Of a DNA stretch of 37,602 nucleotides, positions 15,601 through 22,666 are shown in pieces; position 1 is the stretch's first letter; every line of letters begins with the position of its first letter. The position numbers and the translations under genes are program-made. The notes below the pieces were generated by a model, which was not told the DNA's origin, searched no databases, and saw nothing but the letters and a program-made list of their open reading frames with translations. Source of the DNA: Nostoc sp. UCD121 (GTDB lineage: Bacteria; Cyanobacteriota; Cyanobacteriia; Cyanobacteriales; Nostocaceae); NCBI RefSeq assembly GCF_014222285.1, contig NZ_JACKZS010000059.1:1-37602 (forward strand), written 5' to 3'.

Positions 15601-18124
15601 GAGCAAAGGCAATTAGCGGTGTATGGAACGCTGCTGAAACAGGTAACAATACAGCCGTATATCCTTTCTCGTGTAAAGCCTCTTTGATTCTCGCTATTTC
15701 TGCGGTGGGGCCAGCCAAGACAATTTGAGTCGGAGAATTTTGATTAGCGATCGCAACTTGGGGAAAATGCCTCAGCACTGCTTCCACTTTGCTAATGTCT
15801 TCTTTGACAGCCAGCATACTACCCGCATCATGATCGGGATCTTCGGGTGCAGCCATTGCTTGACCCCTAGCTTTCACTAGAAACAAGTAATCTTCAGTAC
15901 TCAAAACACCCGCAGCCCACAAAGCTGTGAGTTCACCAAAGCTATGTCCCGCAACAAAATCTGACTTAAATCCAGCTTGTTGCAGAATGCTGTACATCCC
16001 TGCACTCAACACCCCGATGGCTGGTTGAGCGTATTCTGTGCGTTGCAGGGCAGCAATTTGGACATTTTTTTCTGCCTCTCCAAACACAGGATGAGGGAAA
16101 ACGATTTCTGATAAAGGCTGCAAATTATCTTTGAGCAACAGGCTATCCATATAACCATGAAGACGGCGCATCAAAGGAAAATTCATCACCAGTTCGCGTC
16201 CCATCTCCAAGTATTGCGAACCTTGACCAGAAAATAGAGAGACAACTTTTCCGCCCAACTCCATACCAGAGGAACGGTAATAAATCCCTTGGGGATGCTC
16301 CCAAGATGCTGCTGAACCTTTGAGTTTTAGCCAGTCAATGCTAGTTTGCAGGAGCTTGCAAGCTTCTTCGAGATTCTCAGCGACAAACCCAAATCTGGGA
16401 GCAGAGAGGGGAATTTGTTGTGATTTGCACTCATTGACTAATTGTGAGTAGTGTCTGGGTGCTTCAAGCGATCGCAACTTACCTAACATCTCTTCCGATT
16501 TGCTCAACAATTGCTCTACTGTGGGAGCAAACAACAGCACTTCACTAGCATCACTGTGTAAGCGGTAAGCGTCGTTTTGGTCAGCTTCATATTCTTCCAA
16601 AACAACGTGATAGTTAGTACCACCAAATCCAAAAGAACTTACACCCGCACGTCTTGGCGCTTCGCCCTCTGGACGAATCCAAGGTCTGGTTTGGGTATTC
16701 AAATAAAAGGATGAATTTTTAATGTTGAGTTTGGGATTTGGCTCAGTGATGTTAATTGTCGGTGGTAATACTTTGTGATGTAAAGCCAAAGCAGTTTTAA
16801 TCAAACTCGCCGCACCCGCAGCCGCTTTTGTGTGTCCGATTTGCGATTTCACACTACCCAAAGCGATGTGCTGCTTTTTGTCATCATGTACATCAAAGAA
16901 GTCTTTTAAAGAACCGAATTCTGTCGGATCTCCAGCCATTGTACCTGTACCATGTGCTTCCATCAAACCAACAGTAGCGGGAGAGAAGCCGGCATCTTCA
17001 TAAGCACGTTCTAAGGCTTTGACTTGACCTTCTTTGCGGGGAGCATAAATACTCTTGTAACGTCCATCGCTGGAAGTACCAATACCTTTAATTACGGCAT
17101 ATATTTTATCATTGTCCCGTTCAGCATCTTCCAAGCGTTTCAGGACAATCATCCCAATACCTTCACCCAGCATCATCCCATCAGATTTAGCATCGAAAGG
17201 CTTGACATTTTCACTGGGAGAAACAGCCGGTGTTTTGCTGAACGAGATGTAAGCCATGATGGTGTTGTCGGTATCAACGCCACCGGTTAGCATCATGTCG
17301 GAACGATGCTCAACTAGCTCACTAATCGCCATTTTTAAAGCACCAAAGGAACTAGCGCAAGCGGCATCAACTACACAATTCATCCCGCCAAAATTTAGGC
17401 GATTGGCAATTCTACCCGCGACTACGTTAGCTAACATTCCTGGGAAAGCGTTCTCATCCCACTTCACATAAGCGCTTTTGATTTTATCAACGATTTTTTT
17501 GGTATCTTCGTCAGATAAACCACTGCTTTTGAGGGCTTTTTCCCAAATTGGATATTCTAATCTGGCAGAAAGTGGCATTCCTAATTGCTTGGCCATAGCC
17601 ACGCCTAAGATTACCCCAACCATCTCGCGGTTAAACTCACGTTTTTCGCCATAACCTGCATCTTCCATTGCCTCTTTCGCAACCAATAAACTTAATAGTT
17701 GCGATACATCTGTAACTTCTAAAATGCTAGGTGGTATACCGAATTCCATCGGGTTGAAATCAACCTCTGGAAGAAACCCGCCTCTTTTACAGTAGGTTTT
17801 ATCTTCAGTAGTTCTGGGATTTGGATCGTAATAATCTTCGACACTCCAGTGAGTGGAAGGAACATCAGTAATACAGTCAATTTTGTTTACTATATTTTGC
17901 CAGTATTCCCGCAAATTTCTGGCTTGAGGCAATAGAGAAGCCATCCCAACGATGGCGATAGGATTGTGTTGTAATTGTCTGTTAATTCTGTTGATTGACA
18001 CTGATTTATCTGATTTGTCTGATTTCATGTTTTTTTCCTCTATAGACCTCATCACAGCCTTTTCACAATTATTGATAAGGCTTTCTAACTCCGCTAAGGC
18101 AGTATCAATTGAATAAGCAGACAT
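12698..18124 (-). CDS. hglE: Heterocyst glycolipid synthase HglE (KS-AT-ACP-ACP-pseudoKR)
   Basis: A 1808-residue PfaA-like subunit. KS at 54-510 with Cys256 (DAACAS), His391 (EAHGTGT) and His431 (IGHT). AT at 625-935 with GHSFGE (Ser728) and His834 (AAFHTP). A linker at 1080-1196 carries two related amphipathic helices. Two ACPs follow, with phosphopantetheine Ser1372 and Ser1507, both in ADLGIDSIKRVEILG, separated by Pro/Val/Glu-rich linkers that each contain VVAFTPEP. Residues 1575-1808 match the structural (pseudo) half of a PfaA ketoreductase and stop just before the catalytic half, which is encoded by HglD. ATG at 18122-18124 with a weak ribosome binding site. It is the first gene of the - strand run and faces hgdB across a 1.87-kb spacer, where its promoter should be. 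Anabaena hglE mutants lack heterocyst glycolipid (family knowledge). Confidence 0.94.
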   Translation of the reverse strand: MSAYSIDTALAELESLINNCEKAVMRSIEEKNMKSDKSDKSVSINRINRQLQHNPIAIVGMASLLPQARNLREYWQNIVNKIDCITDVPSTHWSVEDYYDPNPRTTEDKTYCKRGGFLPEVDFNPMEFGIPPSILEVTDVSQLLSLLVAKEAMEDAGYGEKREFNREMVGVILGVAMAKQLGMPLSARLEYPIWEKALKSSGLSDEDTKKIVDKIKSAYVKWDENAFPGMLANVVAGRIANRLNFGGMNCVVDAACASSFGALKMAISELVEHRSDMMLTGGVDTDNTIMAYISFSKTPAVSPSENVKPFDAKSDGMMLGEGIGMIVLKRLEDAERDNDKIYAVIKGIGTSSDGRYKSIYAPRKEGQVKALERAYEDAGFSPATVGLMEAHGTGTMAGDPTEFGSLKDFFDVHDDKKQHIALGSVKSQIGHTKAAAGAASLIKTALALHHKVLPPTINITEPNPKLNIKNSSFYLNTQTRPWIRPEGEAPRRAGVSSFGFGGTNYHVVLEEYEADQNDAYRLHSDASEVLLFAPTVEQLLSKSEEMLGKLRSLEAPRHYSQLVNECKSQQIPLSAPRFGFVAENLEEACKLLQTSIDWLKLKGSAASWEHPQGIYYRSSGMELGGKVVSLFSGQGSQYLEMGRELVMNFPLMRRLHGYMDSLLLKDNLQPLSEIVFPHPVFGEAEKNVQIAALQRTEYAQPAIGVLSAGMYSILQQAGFKSDFVAGHSFGELTALWAAGVLSTEDYLFLVKARGQAMAAPEDPDHDAGSMLAVKEDISKVEAVLRHFPQVAIANQNSPTQIVLAGPTAEIARIKEALHEKGYTAVLLPVSAAFHTPLIAFAQKSFAIATKSVKFQSPKIPVYSNVTSKQYPKEPQGIQKILETHLSNSVLFKQEIENIYAAGGTCFVEFGPRRILSNLVKEILGDRPHITVSLNPSVQKNSDRSLREAVVQLRVIGLALNNLDPYQLPQTIPPIETKKTLNVRLNGINYRSEKTKNAFALALQDGHKVTLPTPEYSETVAPLFSNPGVTPPFAVIETNGHKKSTATMNGVITQTEQQMNPVTLSQPAQESKMQPTPEKLTNYEQLLASLEYLLTQFQENQAENLQVHGTYLNHQMEYAKAFFQLMLQQNSLLSESKSTAETAKMKLVVMESLERSMMQFHSQQGETLRIHEQYLQEQLEYTKSFFQLIQQEYSQIISGEGVTQLTEKLSNFTPFTTETTVSDAPVPATTKIVESQPLPVTEPVAKNGLNVTQAPLPAAVEPVVEAPVSPETRAIASLLPTPHFATVETVEPPAPVVEPQAEVVVKISSPPVNDVVAFTPEPAPTTAAPVSGATIDIVDLDKNLLAITSDKTGYPVEMLEMDMDMEADLGIDSIKRVEILGALQEMYPNLPKPNLEELSEKRTIGQVVEYLQSHASKSVSVEIAVHEIQQATEIAVEVAPVVEVVAAPEPSIVVAFTPEPEASPTPATSDEFANLGETLLAITSDKTGYPVEMLELEMDMEADLGIDSIKRVEILGAMQEMYPNLPKPNIEELGDLRTIGQIVDYLQQLAGGEKKKSEPEFVQQQPPELEHNIPRYTVKLRSLPQPDYLDFTLPEGHIGLITDDGSLTTYKLAESLIEKGWKVVVISFPQSLIAQQAPLPTGVTRVTLANLSEEHLQQQLQAIASHCGAIGAFIHLHPMFVGNHTGSISYNESEKAIVKHVFLMAKHLKPSLNEAAKHGRSCFCTVAHLDGAFGLEYKVNFGAIGAGLFGLTKTLRWEWPKVFTRAIDLSPRLDAKQSVQNIIAELHDPNLYISEVGYGSQGRVTIIAD

Positions 18125-18238
18125 AGGGCATAGTTAGTACTGTGGATTGTGTAGTTACAGTAATTTCTGTTGCCTACTAATTAATGGAAAACTCTTGTTT
18201 TGTAAGCAGTTAACAGATATGAAATCCTGGCGAAAAAG

Positions 18239-18258
18239 TAATTACGAATTACGAATTA
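18239..18258. repeat. ATTACGA heptad repeat
   Basis: Nearly three copies of ATTACGA, another heptad family typical of Nostocales. It lies about 115 bases upstream of hglE. Confidence 0.6.
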
Positions 18259-18300
18259 TGCCAGGTAAAGCCTTATGTTTCCAAGCGACTTTGGCATACT

Positions 18301-18330
18301 GCGTAGGCGTAGCCCGTCGTAGACATCGCA
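18301..18330. repeat. Dispersed Nostoc repeat GCGTAGGCGTAGCCCG
   Basis: The 30-base stretch starting GCGTAGGCGTAGCCCGTCGT and ending AGACATCGC belongs to a repeat I recognise as very common between genes in Nostoc and Anabaena. It adjoins the 3' end of the remnant at 18338-18478. Confidence 0.6.
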
Positions 18331-18337
18331 AAAATTG

Positions 18338-18478
18338 TTATCCAACGCTAGACTCTTTAAATTGCGGCAATATGTCAAAGACGTTGTTAAAACTGGTAAA
18401 ATAGCCTTGGAGTGTAATAGCTGCTTGACCAGTGAATTTAATCCATTTGTAATGGTAGAGATTTTGAGTAATGGTATC
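18338..18478 (-). pseudogene. Protein-like remnant, 46 residues
   Basis: On the - strand an open stretch from just after an in-frame TAG (18479-18481) to a TAA (18338-18340) encodes 46 residues with balanced, protein-like composition, for example KWIKFTGQAAITLQGYF. It has no ATG. The frame also looks protein-like for about 15 residues before the TAG. It resembles the C-terminal end of a decayed gene. I do not recognise the family. A chance open frame is possible. Confidence 0.3.
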
Positions 18479-19291
18479 CTACTGGAGTGATGGAAACTGA
18501 GGAGTAGCTAAGAGAACAGAAATGGTTTTTCACCCAAAAGCTTTTGATTATCTAGCCTAACTACAGCAACATAGCTGTTGTTAATGACAACGTTCTGTAT
18601 CTCTAAAGTCATAGCCAATTTCAACGTTCTGGATAATGTATTTTATGCTATTTGAACTAGGAAAGTTGACAAGTTCGTTACACAAAATACACCACCTTTA
18701 AACCGAATTCATCCAAGTTGAAAAAGTAATGAAACGAGCAGACCTTCATGGAGAAGCAGTTATCTTGAGTTATTTTTAATTTCAAAATCTCAATTAAATA
18801 ACTAGTTTGTCTAACCACTTTAAAACATTGAATTAATAAAAACACTAACATACTTTACAGAAACTAAATCATTTCTTTAAAGTTATTTTATAAAGAAACA
18901 TCCACAATTACTGATGTTAATTTAAATAAAACTCAGGATTTAAGTGTAATTTGTAACTGTATAAATGTGTTAGAGATTTTGTTGTCTACGGGTTAGATAG
19001 AAGCTTTCTGCGAATTAAGTTAACAATGCAAATCTGTTGTCTACTAAGTAACAATTCAAGAAATACATAGATAAATTGGATAACCATAAGTATGTTTTCT
19101 CAGAGAAACATCATAATTTAGTCAAAATTTCTGGTTATTTTTCAATATAAGTCAAGTTAAGGGGTAAAGCGGTTATTTATAAAGCAAATGTTAATTTTTA
19201 CTATGTTACTTGATAAACATAATCATGATTGCATTAGTTAAAAAGGCGGTTAGAAAACCAGAGCTAATGGGATACCTACCCCACACTGTAT

Positions 19292-19384
19292 GTAGCTTGC
19301 TTTACCGTAGGAGTATGAGGCTACACAAACATTCTACTCTTTGCGGTCTTAAAACCCACGGAGGTGGGTAAAGCCTTGTGTAGC
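19292..19384. other. Nested inverted repeats, possible structured RNA or element end
   Basis: A perfect 9-bp pair, GCTACACAA (19320-19328) and TTGTGTAGC (19376-19384), encloses a tight hairpin ACCCAC-GGAG-GTGGGT (19354-19369). GTAGC at 19292-19296 could pair with 19320-19324 instead, giving an alternative fold. Tight GGAG-loop hairpins of this kind occur at the ends of IS200/IS605-type elements, so it may be a relic end. A small RNA is the other option. No transposase is near. Confidence 0.4.
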
Positions 19385-19594
19385 TGAGGTTTCTAAGCGC
19401 CCTTAATTACTATGAGTAAAATCAATAATAATGTCTTATACTACACAACCCTGTTAACAAGAATCTGTTAGTAATATCAAATCTACTTAATCACTAACTA
19501 TCTGTTGGTATTCAATTAGCAGATAAAAAATTAGTGATAAATATATTCTTTCAGAATTTAATCTGAATTCGAACAAATTTTTAGTGAGAGAATC

Positions 19595-19606
19595 AGGACT
19601 TACGCA
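19595..19606. repeat. Dispersed AGGACTTACGCA motif
   Basis: AGGACTTACGCA recurs in near-identical form at 1986-1997 (same strand) and reversed at 27312-27323 and 27387-27398, always between genes. It looks like the end sequence of a dispersed element family. Confidence 0.45.
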
Positions 19607-19736
19607 AAGTCAATCGGTTGACAAAAACCAATTTCTACGCCATAGTTAATAACAAGTTTATCCAAGTTTTGATTTCATTTTTATTGGCGTTTCCTTGTCC
19701 TTAAAAGTTAGGTTTTCTGGATAGCGCTATTGTATT

Positions 19737-19898
19737 TTAAGCTACTGGATTAGATGTCAAATTAGGATATAACTTAGGAAGCTTTGAAGTAACACCACCA
19801 TTAATTTTCACGCCACAATAGTAATTTTGGGCGGCAAAAGCGTACAACAATTCATATAAAACCACTTTAGATACATCCACTTGATTAAGGTAGAAACC
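19737..19898 (-). pseudogene. Protein-like remnant, 53 residues
   Basis: An open stretch on the - strand, closed by TAA at 19737-19739 and by TAA upstream at 19899-19901. It encodes 53 residues such as YLNQVDVSKVVLYELLYAFA and ends with KLYPNLTSNPVA. It contains no ATG; a GTG would give about 47 residues. The composition is convincing, but the upstream end lies in a hairpin region, so this is more likely a decayed gene end than a working small gene. Family not recognised. Confidence 0.3.
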
Positions 19899-19932
19899 TT
19901 AGAGGAAAAGCCCTCTAAGTAATTTGTGGATG
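19874..19932 (+). promoter_or_regulatory. Leader hairpins upstream of hgdB
   Basis: An outer pair CATCCAC (19874-19880) and GTGGATG (19926-19932) encloses a perfect 8-bp hairpin CTTAGAGG/CCTCTAAG (19898-19905 and 19912-19919, loop of 6). TAAGG (19886-19890) can pair with CCTTA (19897-19901) instead, so two inner folds exclude each other. It ends 65 bases before the hgdB start. A regulatory leader is possible; overlap with the remnant on the other strand makes a chance origin equally open. Confidence 0.35.
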
Positions 19933-19997
19933 AGTCTATTCTAATGGACTAAATATAACCAGGCTATCCCCTAAAAAAGCAGAATTGGAATGAAAAG

Positions 19998-21206
19998 ATG
20001 GCAGTAAATAAAGAAAGCCGATTATTCACAAAACCCGTAGGTAGATCGCAACTAATTTTAGCAGCTTCTCTAACTTTAGCAGCCGGATTAATAGCTTTTT
20101 ATAGTTTGGTACCATTTTGGTCTAAACCTAAAGTTGTGACACCAGTAGAGAATCCTCCCAAAGCTGCCACGCCTGTAAAAGTTGCTGTAACTGCTTTGGG
20201 ACGTTTGGAGCCAGAAGGCGAAGTTACATCTTTGACTGCTCCTGCTTCTAATAATGGGGTGAGAGTAGATAGACTGTTGGTGAAAGAAGGAGAGGCGGTT
20301 AAAGCAGGGCAATTACTGGCTTATTTAGAAAATTATGGTCGTTCTAGAACCGCATTGCAACAAGCTTTAGACCAACTGCAAGTTGCCAAAGCTAAATTGG
20401 CGCAGGTTAAATCTGGAGCTAAAACCGGAGATATCGATGCTCAAAAGGCTGCGATCGCCCGTTTAGAGCCACAATATAAAGGGGATGTTGCGACACAAGA
20501 GGCGACAATCGCCCGCATCCAGGCGGAAGTAGACAACGCTCAAGCAGAGAATAATCGCTATCAGCAATTATATAAACAAGGTGCGATCGCTGCTTCTGTA
20601 GCAGATACCAAAGCTTTGCAACTCAAGACTACACAACAGCAGCTAGCAGAAGCTCAAGCCACCCTCAAGCGCACTCAAGACACATTTCAAGAACAACGCA
20701 AGCAAGCACAAGCACAACTCACCAGTATTAGCGAAGTGCGTAGTGTAGATGTTCAGGTTGCACAAACCGAAGTCAATAGTGCTACAACTGCTGTTCAACA
20801 AGCAAAAGCCGACTTGGATTTAAGTTACATCAAATCTCCCATAAATGGCAAAATTTTAAAAATTCACGCCAAAACTGGAGAAGTTATCAGCACCAGTAGA
20901 GGATTTGCTGAGATAGGTAAAACATCTCAAATGTATGTGATTGCAGAGGTGTATCAAACTGATGTTCAAAAAGTGCGTGTAGGACAAAAAACCACAATTA
21001 GCAGCACTGCATTTACTGGAACAATCAAAGGAACTGTAAAAGAAATTGGTTGGCAAGTCGACAAGCAAAACATCTTCAGCATAAACCCTGGTTCAGATAC
21101 AGACCGCAGAATAGTTGAAGTGAAAATCTCCATCGATAATCCCGCAGATAGTGAAAAGGTCGCCCGTTTAACTAACTTACAAGTGGATGTCGCCATTCAT
21201 ATTTAG
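19998..21206 (+). CDS. hgdB: DevB-like membrane fusion protein HgdB
   Basis: A 402-residue periplasmic adaptor of the HlyD/DevB type. One N-terminal membrane anchor (about 18-38) is followed by the DevB-like stretch GRLEPEGEVTSL (near 69-80), a lipoyl-type half with VKEGEAVKAGQLLAYLEN, a long coiled-coil hairpin (about 118-265, rich in Ala, Gln and Lys) and a beta-barrel C-terminal part. It should link the inner-membrane permease HgdC to a TolC-like outer membrane channel for export of heterocyst glycolipids. In Anabaena the hgdB-hgdC pair (all5347-all5346) is needed for the glycolipid layer, and the position next to the hgl cluster agrees. ATG at 19998 lies after GGAATGAAAAG. hgdC follows after 52-73 bases. 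Confidence 0.88.
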   Translation: MAVNKESRLFTKPVGRSQLILAASLTLAAGLIAFYSLVPFWSKPKVVTPVENPPKAATPVKVAVTALGRLEPEGEVTSLTAPASNNGVRVDRLLVKEGEAVKAGQLLAYLENYGRSRTALQQALDQLQVAKAKLAQVKSGAKTGDIDAQKAAIARLEPQYKGDVATQEATIARIQAEVDNAQAENNRYQQLYKQGAIAASVADTKALQLKTTQQQLAEAQATLKRTQDTFQEQRKQAQAQLTSISEVRSVDVQVAQTEVNSATTAVQQAKADLDLSYIKSPINGKILKIHAKTGEVISTSRGFAEIGKTSQMYVIAEVYQTDVQKVRVGQKTTISSTAFTGTIKGTVKEIGWQVDKQNIFSINPGSDTDRRIVEVKISIDNPADSEKVARLTNLQVDVAIHI

Positions 21207-21227
21207 TCATGGAGCATAAGTCATTCA

Positions 21228-21269
21228 CAAATGACCAATGACAAATGACAAATGACAAATGACAAATGA
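21228..21269. repeat. Heptad tandem repeat AATGACA
   Basis: About six copies of AATGACA run from the end of hgdB into the annotated 5' end of hgdC. Each copy contains an ATG, and the most distal one in frame (21259) is the upstream candidate start for hgdC. Same family as 956-985. Confidence 0.85.
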
Positions 21270-21279
21270 AAATAAATCC

Positions 21280-22458
21280 ATGAATTTCAAAATTCCTTTA
21301 GGATGGCTACAGCTAGCGCAGCAAAAAGTTCGTTTACTAGTAGCTGTAGCCGGGATTGGTTTTATTGTGCTGCTAATGTTTGTGCAACTTGGTTTTCAAG
21401 ATGCTCTTTATTCCAGTGCAACCGCAGTGCATCAGAATCTCAAAGGAGATTTATTTTTAGTGAGTTCGCAATATAAATCTTTGACCTCAAATCAAAGTTT
21501 TTCACGGACTCGTTTGTACCAATCTCTGGGCTTTGATGGTGTAGAGTCAGTTAGCCCCATGTATTTGCAATTTGCCAAACTAAAAAATCCGGCTACTAGT
21601 GAGAAATATTCAATATATGTTATTGGTTTCGATCCAGGTAGACCGGTAATGAATCTCCCAGAAGTTGAGAAAAATTTAGATAAACTCAAAATTCCTGATG
21701 TTGTGCTTTTTGACCGGGGTTCTCGCCCAGAATTTGGCCCAATAGCTGAAAAATTTAATGCGGGAGAGACTGCACAGACAATTGAAATATTTCCCTACAG
21801 TTCATTAATTGGCTATAGAGTGAGAATTGGTGGATTATTTAGCTTAGGGCCTTCATTTGGGGTAGACGGAAATTTACTTGTTAGTGACTCCACTTTTTTA
21901 AGGATAAATCCCAATACTCGCCCGGCGGATATGATAGACATCGGTTTGATTTCACTCAAACCTGGTACTAATGCCGAAAAAGTACTGAAAAATTTACAAG
22001 CAAATTTGCCTAATGATGTCCAAGTTTTTACACGCCAAGGCTTTATTGATTTTGAGAAACAATACTGGGCTGTCAGAACACCCATTGGTTTTATTCTTAA
22101 CTTGATGTTGACAATGGCTGCGGTTGTTGGAGTAGTTATTGTTTATCAAATTCTTTACAGCAATATTGCTACGCAGTTCGTTGCCTACGCCACTTTAAAA
22201 GCCATAGGTTATGCCAATAGCTATTTATTAAATGTGGTATTTCAGCAAGCTTTGATTTTGGCAATCTTAGGTTATATCCCAGGATTTATTACTTCTGTTT
22301 TGTTATATAGCTTCGCAGCAGAAGCAACTAAACTACCAATAATGATGACCACTAATAATGCAGTGATTGTCTTAACTTCAACAGTTTTAATGTGCATAAC
22401 ATCAGGAGCGCTTGCTATCAACAAACTCCGCTCCGCAGATCCAGGAGATATTTTCTAG
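21280..22458 (+). CDS. hgdC: DevC-like ABC permease HgdC
   Basis: Integral membrane subunit of a DevBCA-type exporter (FtsX/MacB permease fold), 392 residues from the ATG at 21280. One membrane segment lies at about residues 17-37, then a large periplasmic domain of about 215 residues, then three C-terminal membrane segments (roughly 268-293, 315-342 and 358-382). The frame is open to an earlier ATG at 21259, but that codon is part of the heptad repeat. DevC homologs begin close to FKIPLxWLQL, as here with MNFKIPLGWLQL, so I chose 21280. It should work with HgdB in glycolipid export. A DevA-type ATPase gene is expected next but is absent: hgdA, an epimerase, follows instead. The ATPase must come from elsewhere in the genome. 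Confidence 0.88.
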   Translation: MNFKIPLGWLQLAQQKVRLLVAVAGIGFIVLLMFVQLGFQDALYSSATAVHQNLKGDLFLVSSQYKSLTSNQSFSRTRLYQSLGFDGVESVSPMYLQFAKLKNPATSEKYSIYVIGFDPGRPVMNLPEVEKNLDKLKIPDVVLFDRGSRPEFGPIAEKFNAGETAQTIEIFPYSSLIGYRVRIGGLFSLGPSFGVDGNLLVSDSTFLRINPNTRPADMIDIGLISLKPGTNAEKVLKNLQANLPNDVQVFTRQGFIDFEKQYWAVRTPIGFILNLMLTMAAVVGVVIVYQILYSNIATQFVAYATLKAIGYANSYLLNVVFQQALILAILGYIPGFITSVLLYSFAAEATKLPIMMTTNNAVIVLTSTVLMCITSGALAINKLRSADPGDIF

Positions 22459-22550
22459 CTATTCGTTGCATCAAAATAATCAAATTCTTTTGCCATGATA
22501 TAGACTAATAAATAAGCGTTAGTTCAGGCTCTCCACAGAAAAAATCTTCT

Positions 22551-22608
22551 TTATACCAACTTTATATTTTAGATTAAAAGTCTTTAGCTGAATTTAAATT
22601 TGGTATAA
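22551..22608. repeat. Inverted repeat TTATACCAA/TTGGTATAA
   Basis: TTATACCAA (22551-22559) and its exact complement (22600-22608) bound a 58-bp AT-rich unit in the hgdC-hgdA gap. The ATACCAA end resembles that of the element at 5635-5735. It may fold in the hgdC-hgdA transcript; no T run follows that would make it a classical terminator. Confidence 0.6.
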
Positions 22609-22666
22609 ATTTTCAGTTTTTTATCTAACAAGTCAAGTTCACCCATTTAACAATAATTTCGATTTT

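Larger units (their letters stand above)
18125..19997. other. Long divergent spacer between hglE and hgdB
   Basis: About 1.87 kb without an intact gene. It should contain the divergent promoters of the hgl synthesis operon and the hgdB-C-A block, both heterocyst functions. Seen inside: short repeats at 18239-18258 and 18301-18330, two protein-like remnants on the - strand (18338-18478 and 19737-19898), an inverted-repeat structure (19292-19384), a dispersed AGGACTTACGCA motif (19595-19606) and a hairpin before hgdB (19874-19932). The stretch 18620-19230 is very AT-rich with nothing I can name. Confidence 0.7.

Noticed and set aside
18147..18404. Open frame of 85 codons on the + strand upstream of hglE
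   Set aside because: It runs through two dispersed repeats (18239-18258 and 18301-18330) and has an unnatural residue mix; no ribosome binding site.
18729..18779. Short ATG frame of 16 codons on the + strand as a leader peptide
   Set aside because: No ribosome binding site, far from any gene start, and indistinguishable from chance.
19292..19305. GTA-N8-TAC, an NtcA-like consensus, in the hglE-hgdB spacer
   Set aside because: The bare consensus is expected several times by chance in 37 kb, and this copy is about 1.17 kb from hglE and 0.7 kb from hgdB, with no clear -10 box at the right distance.
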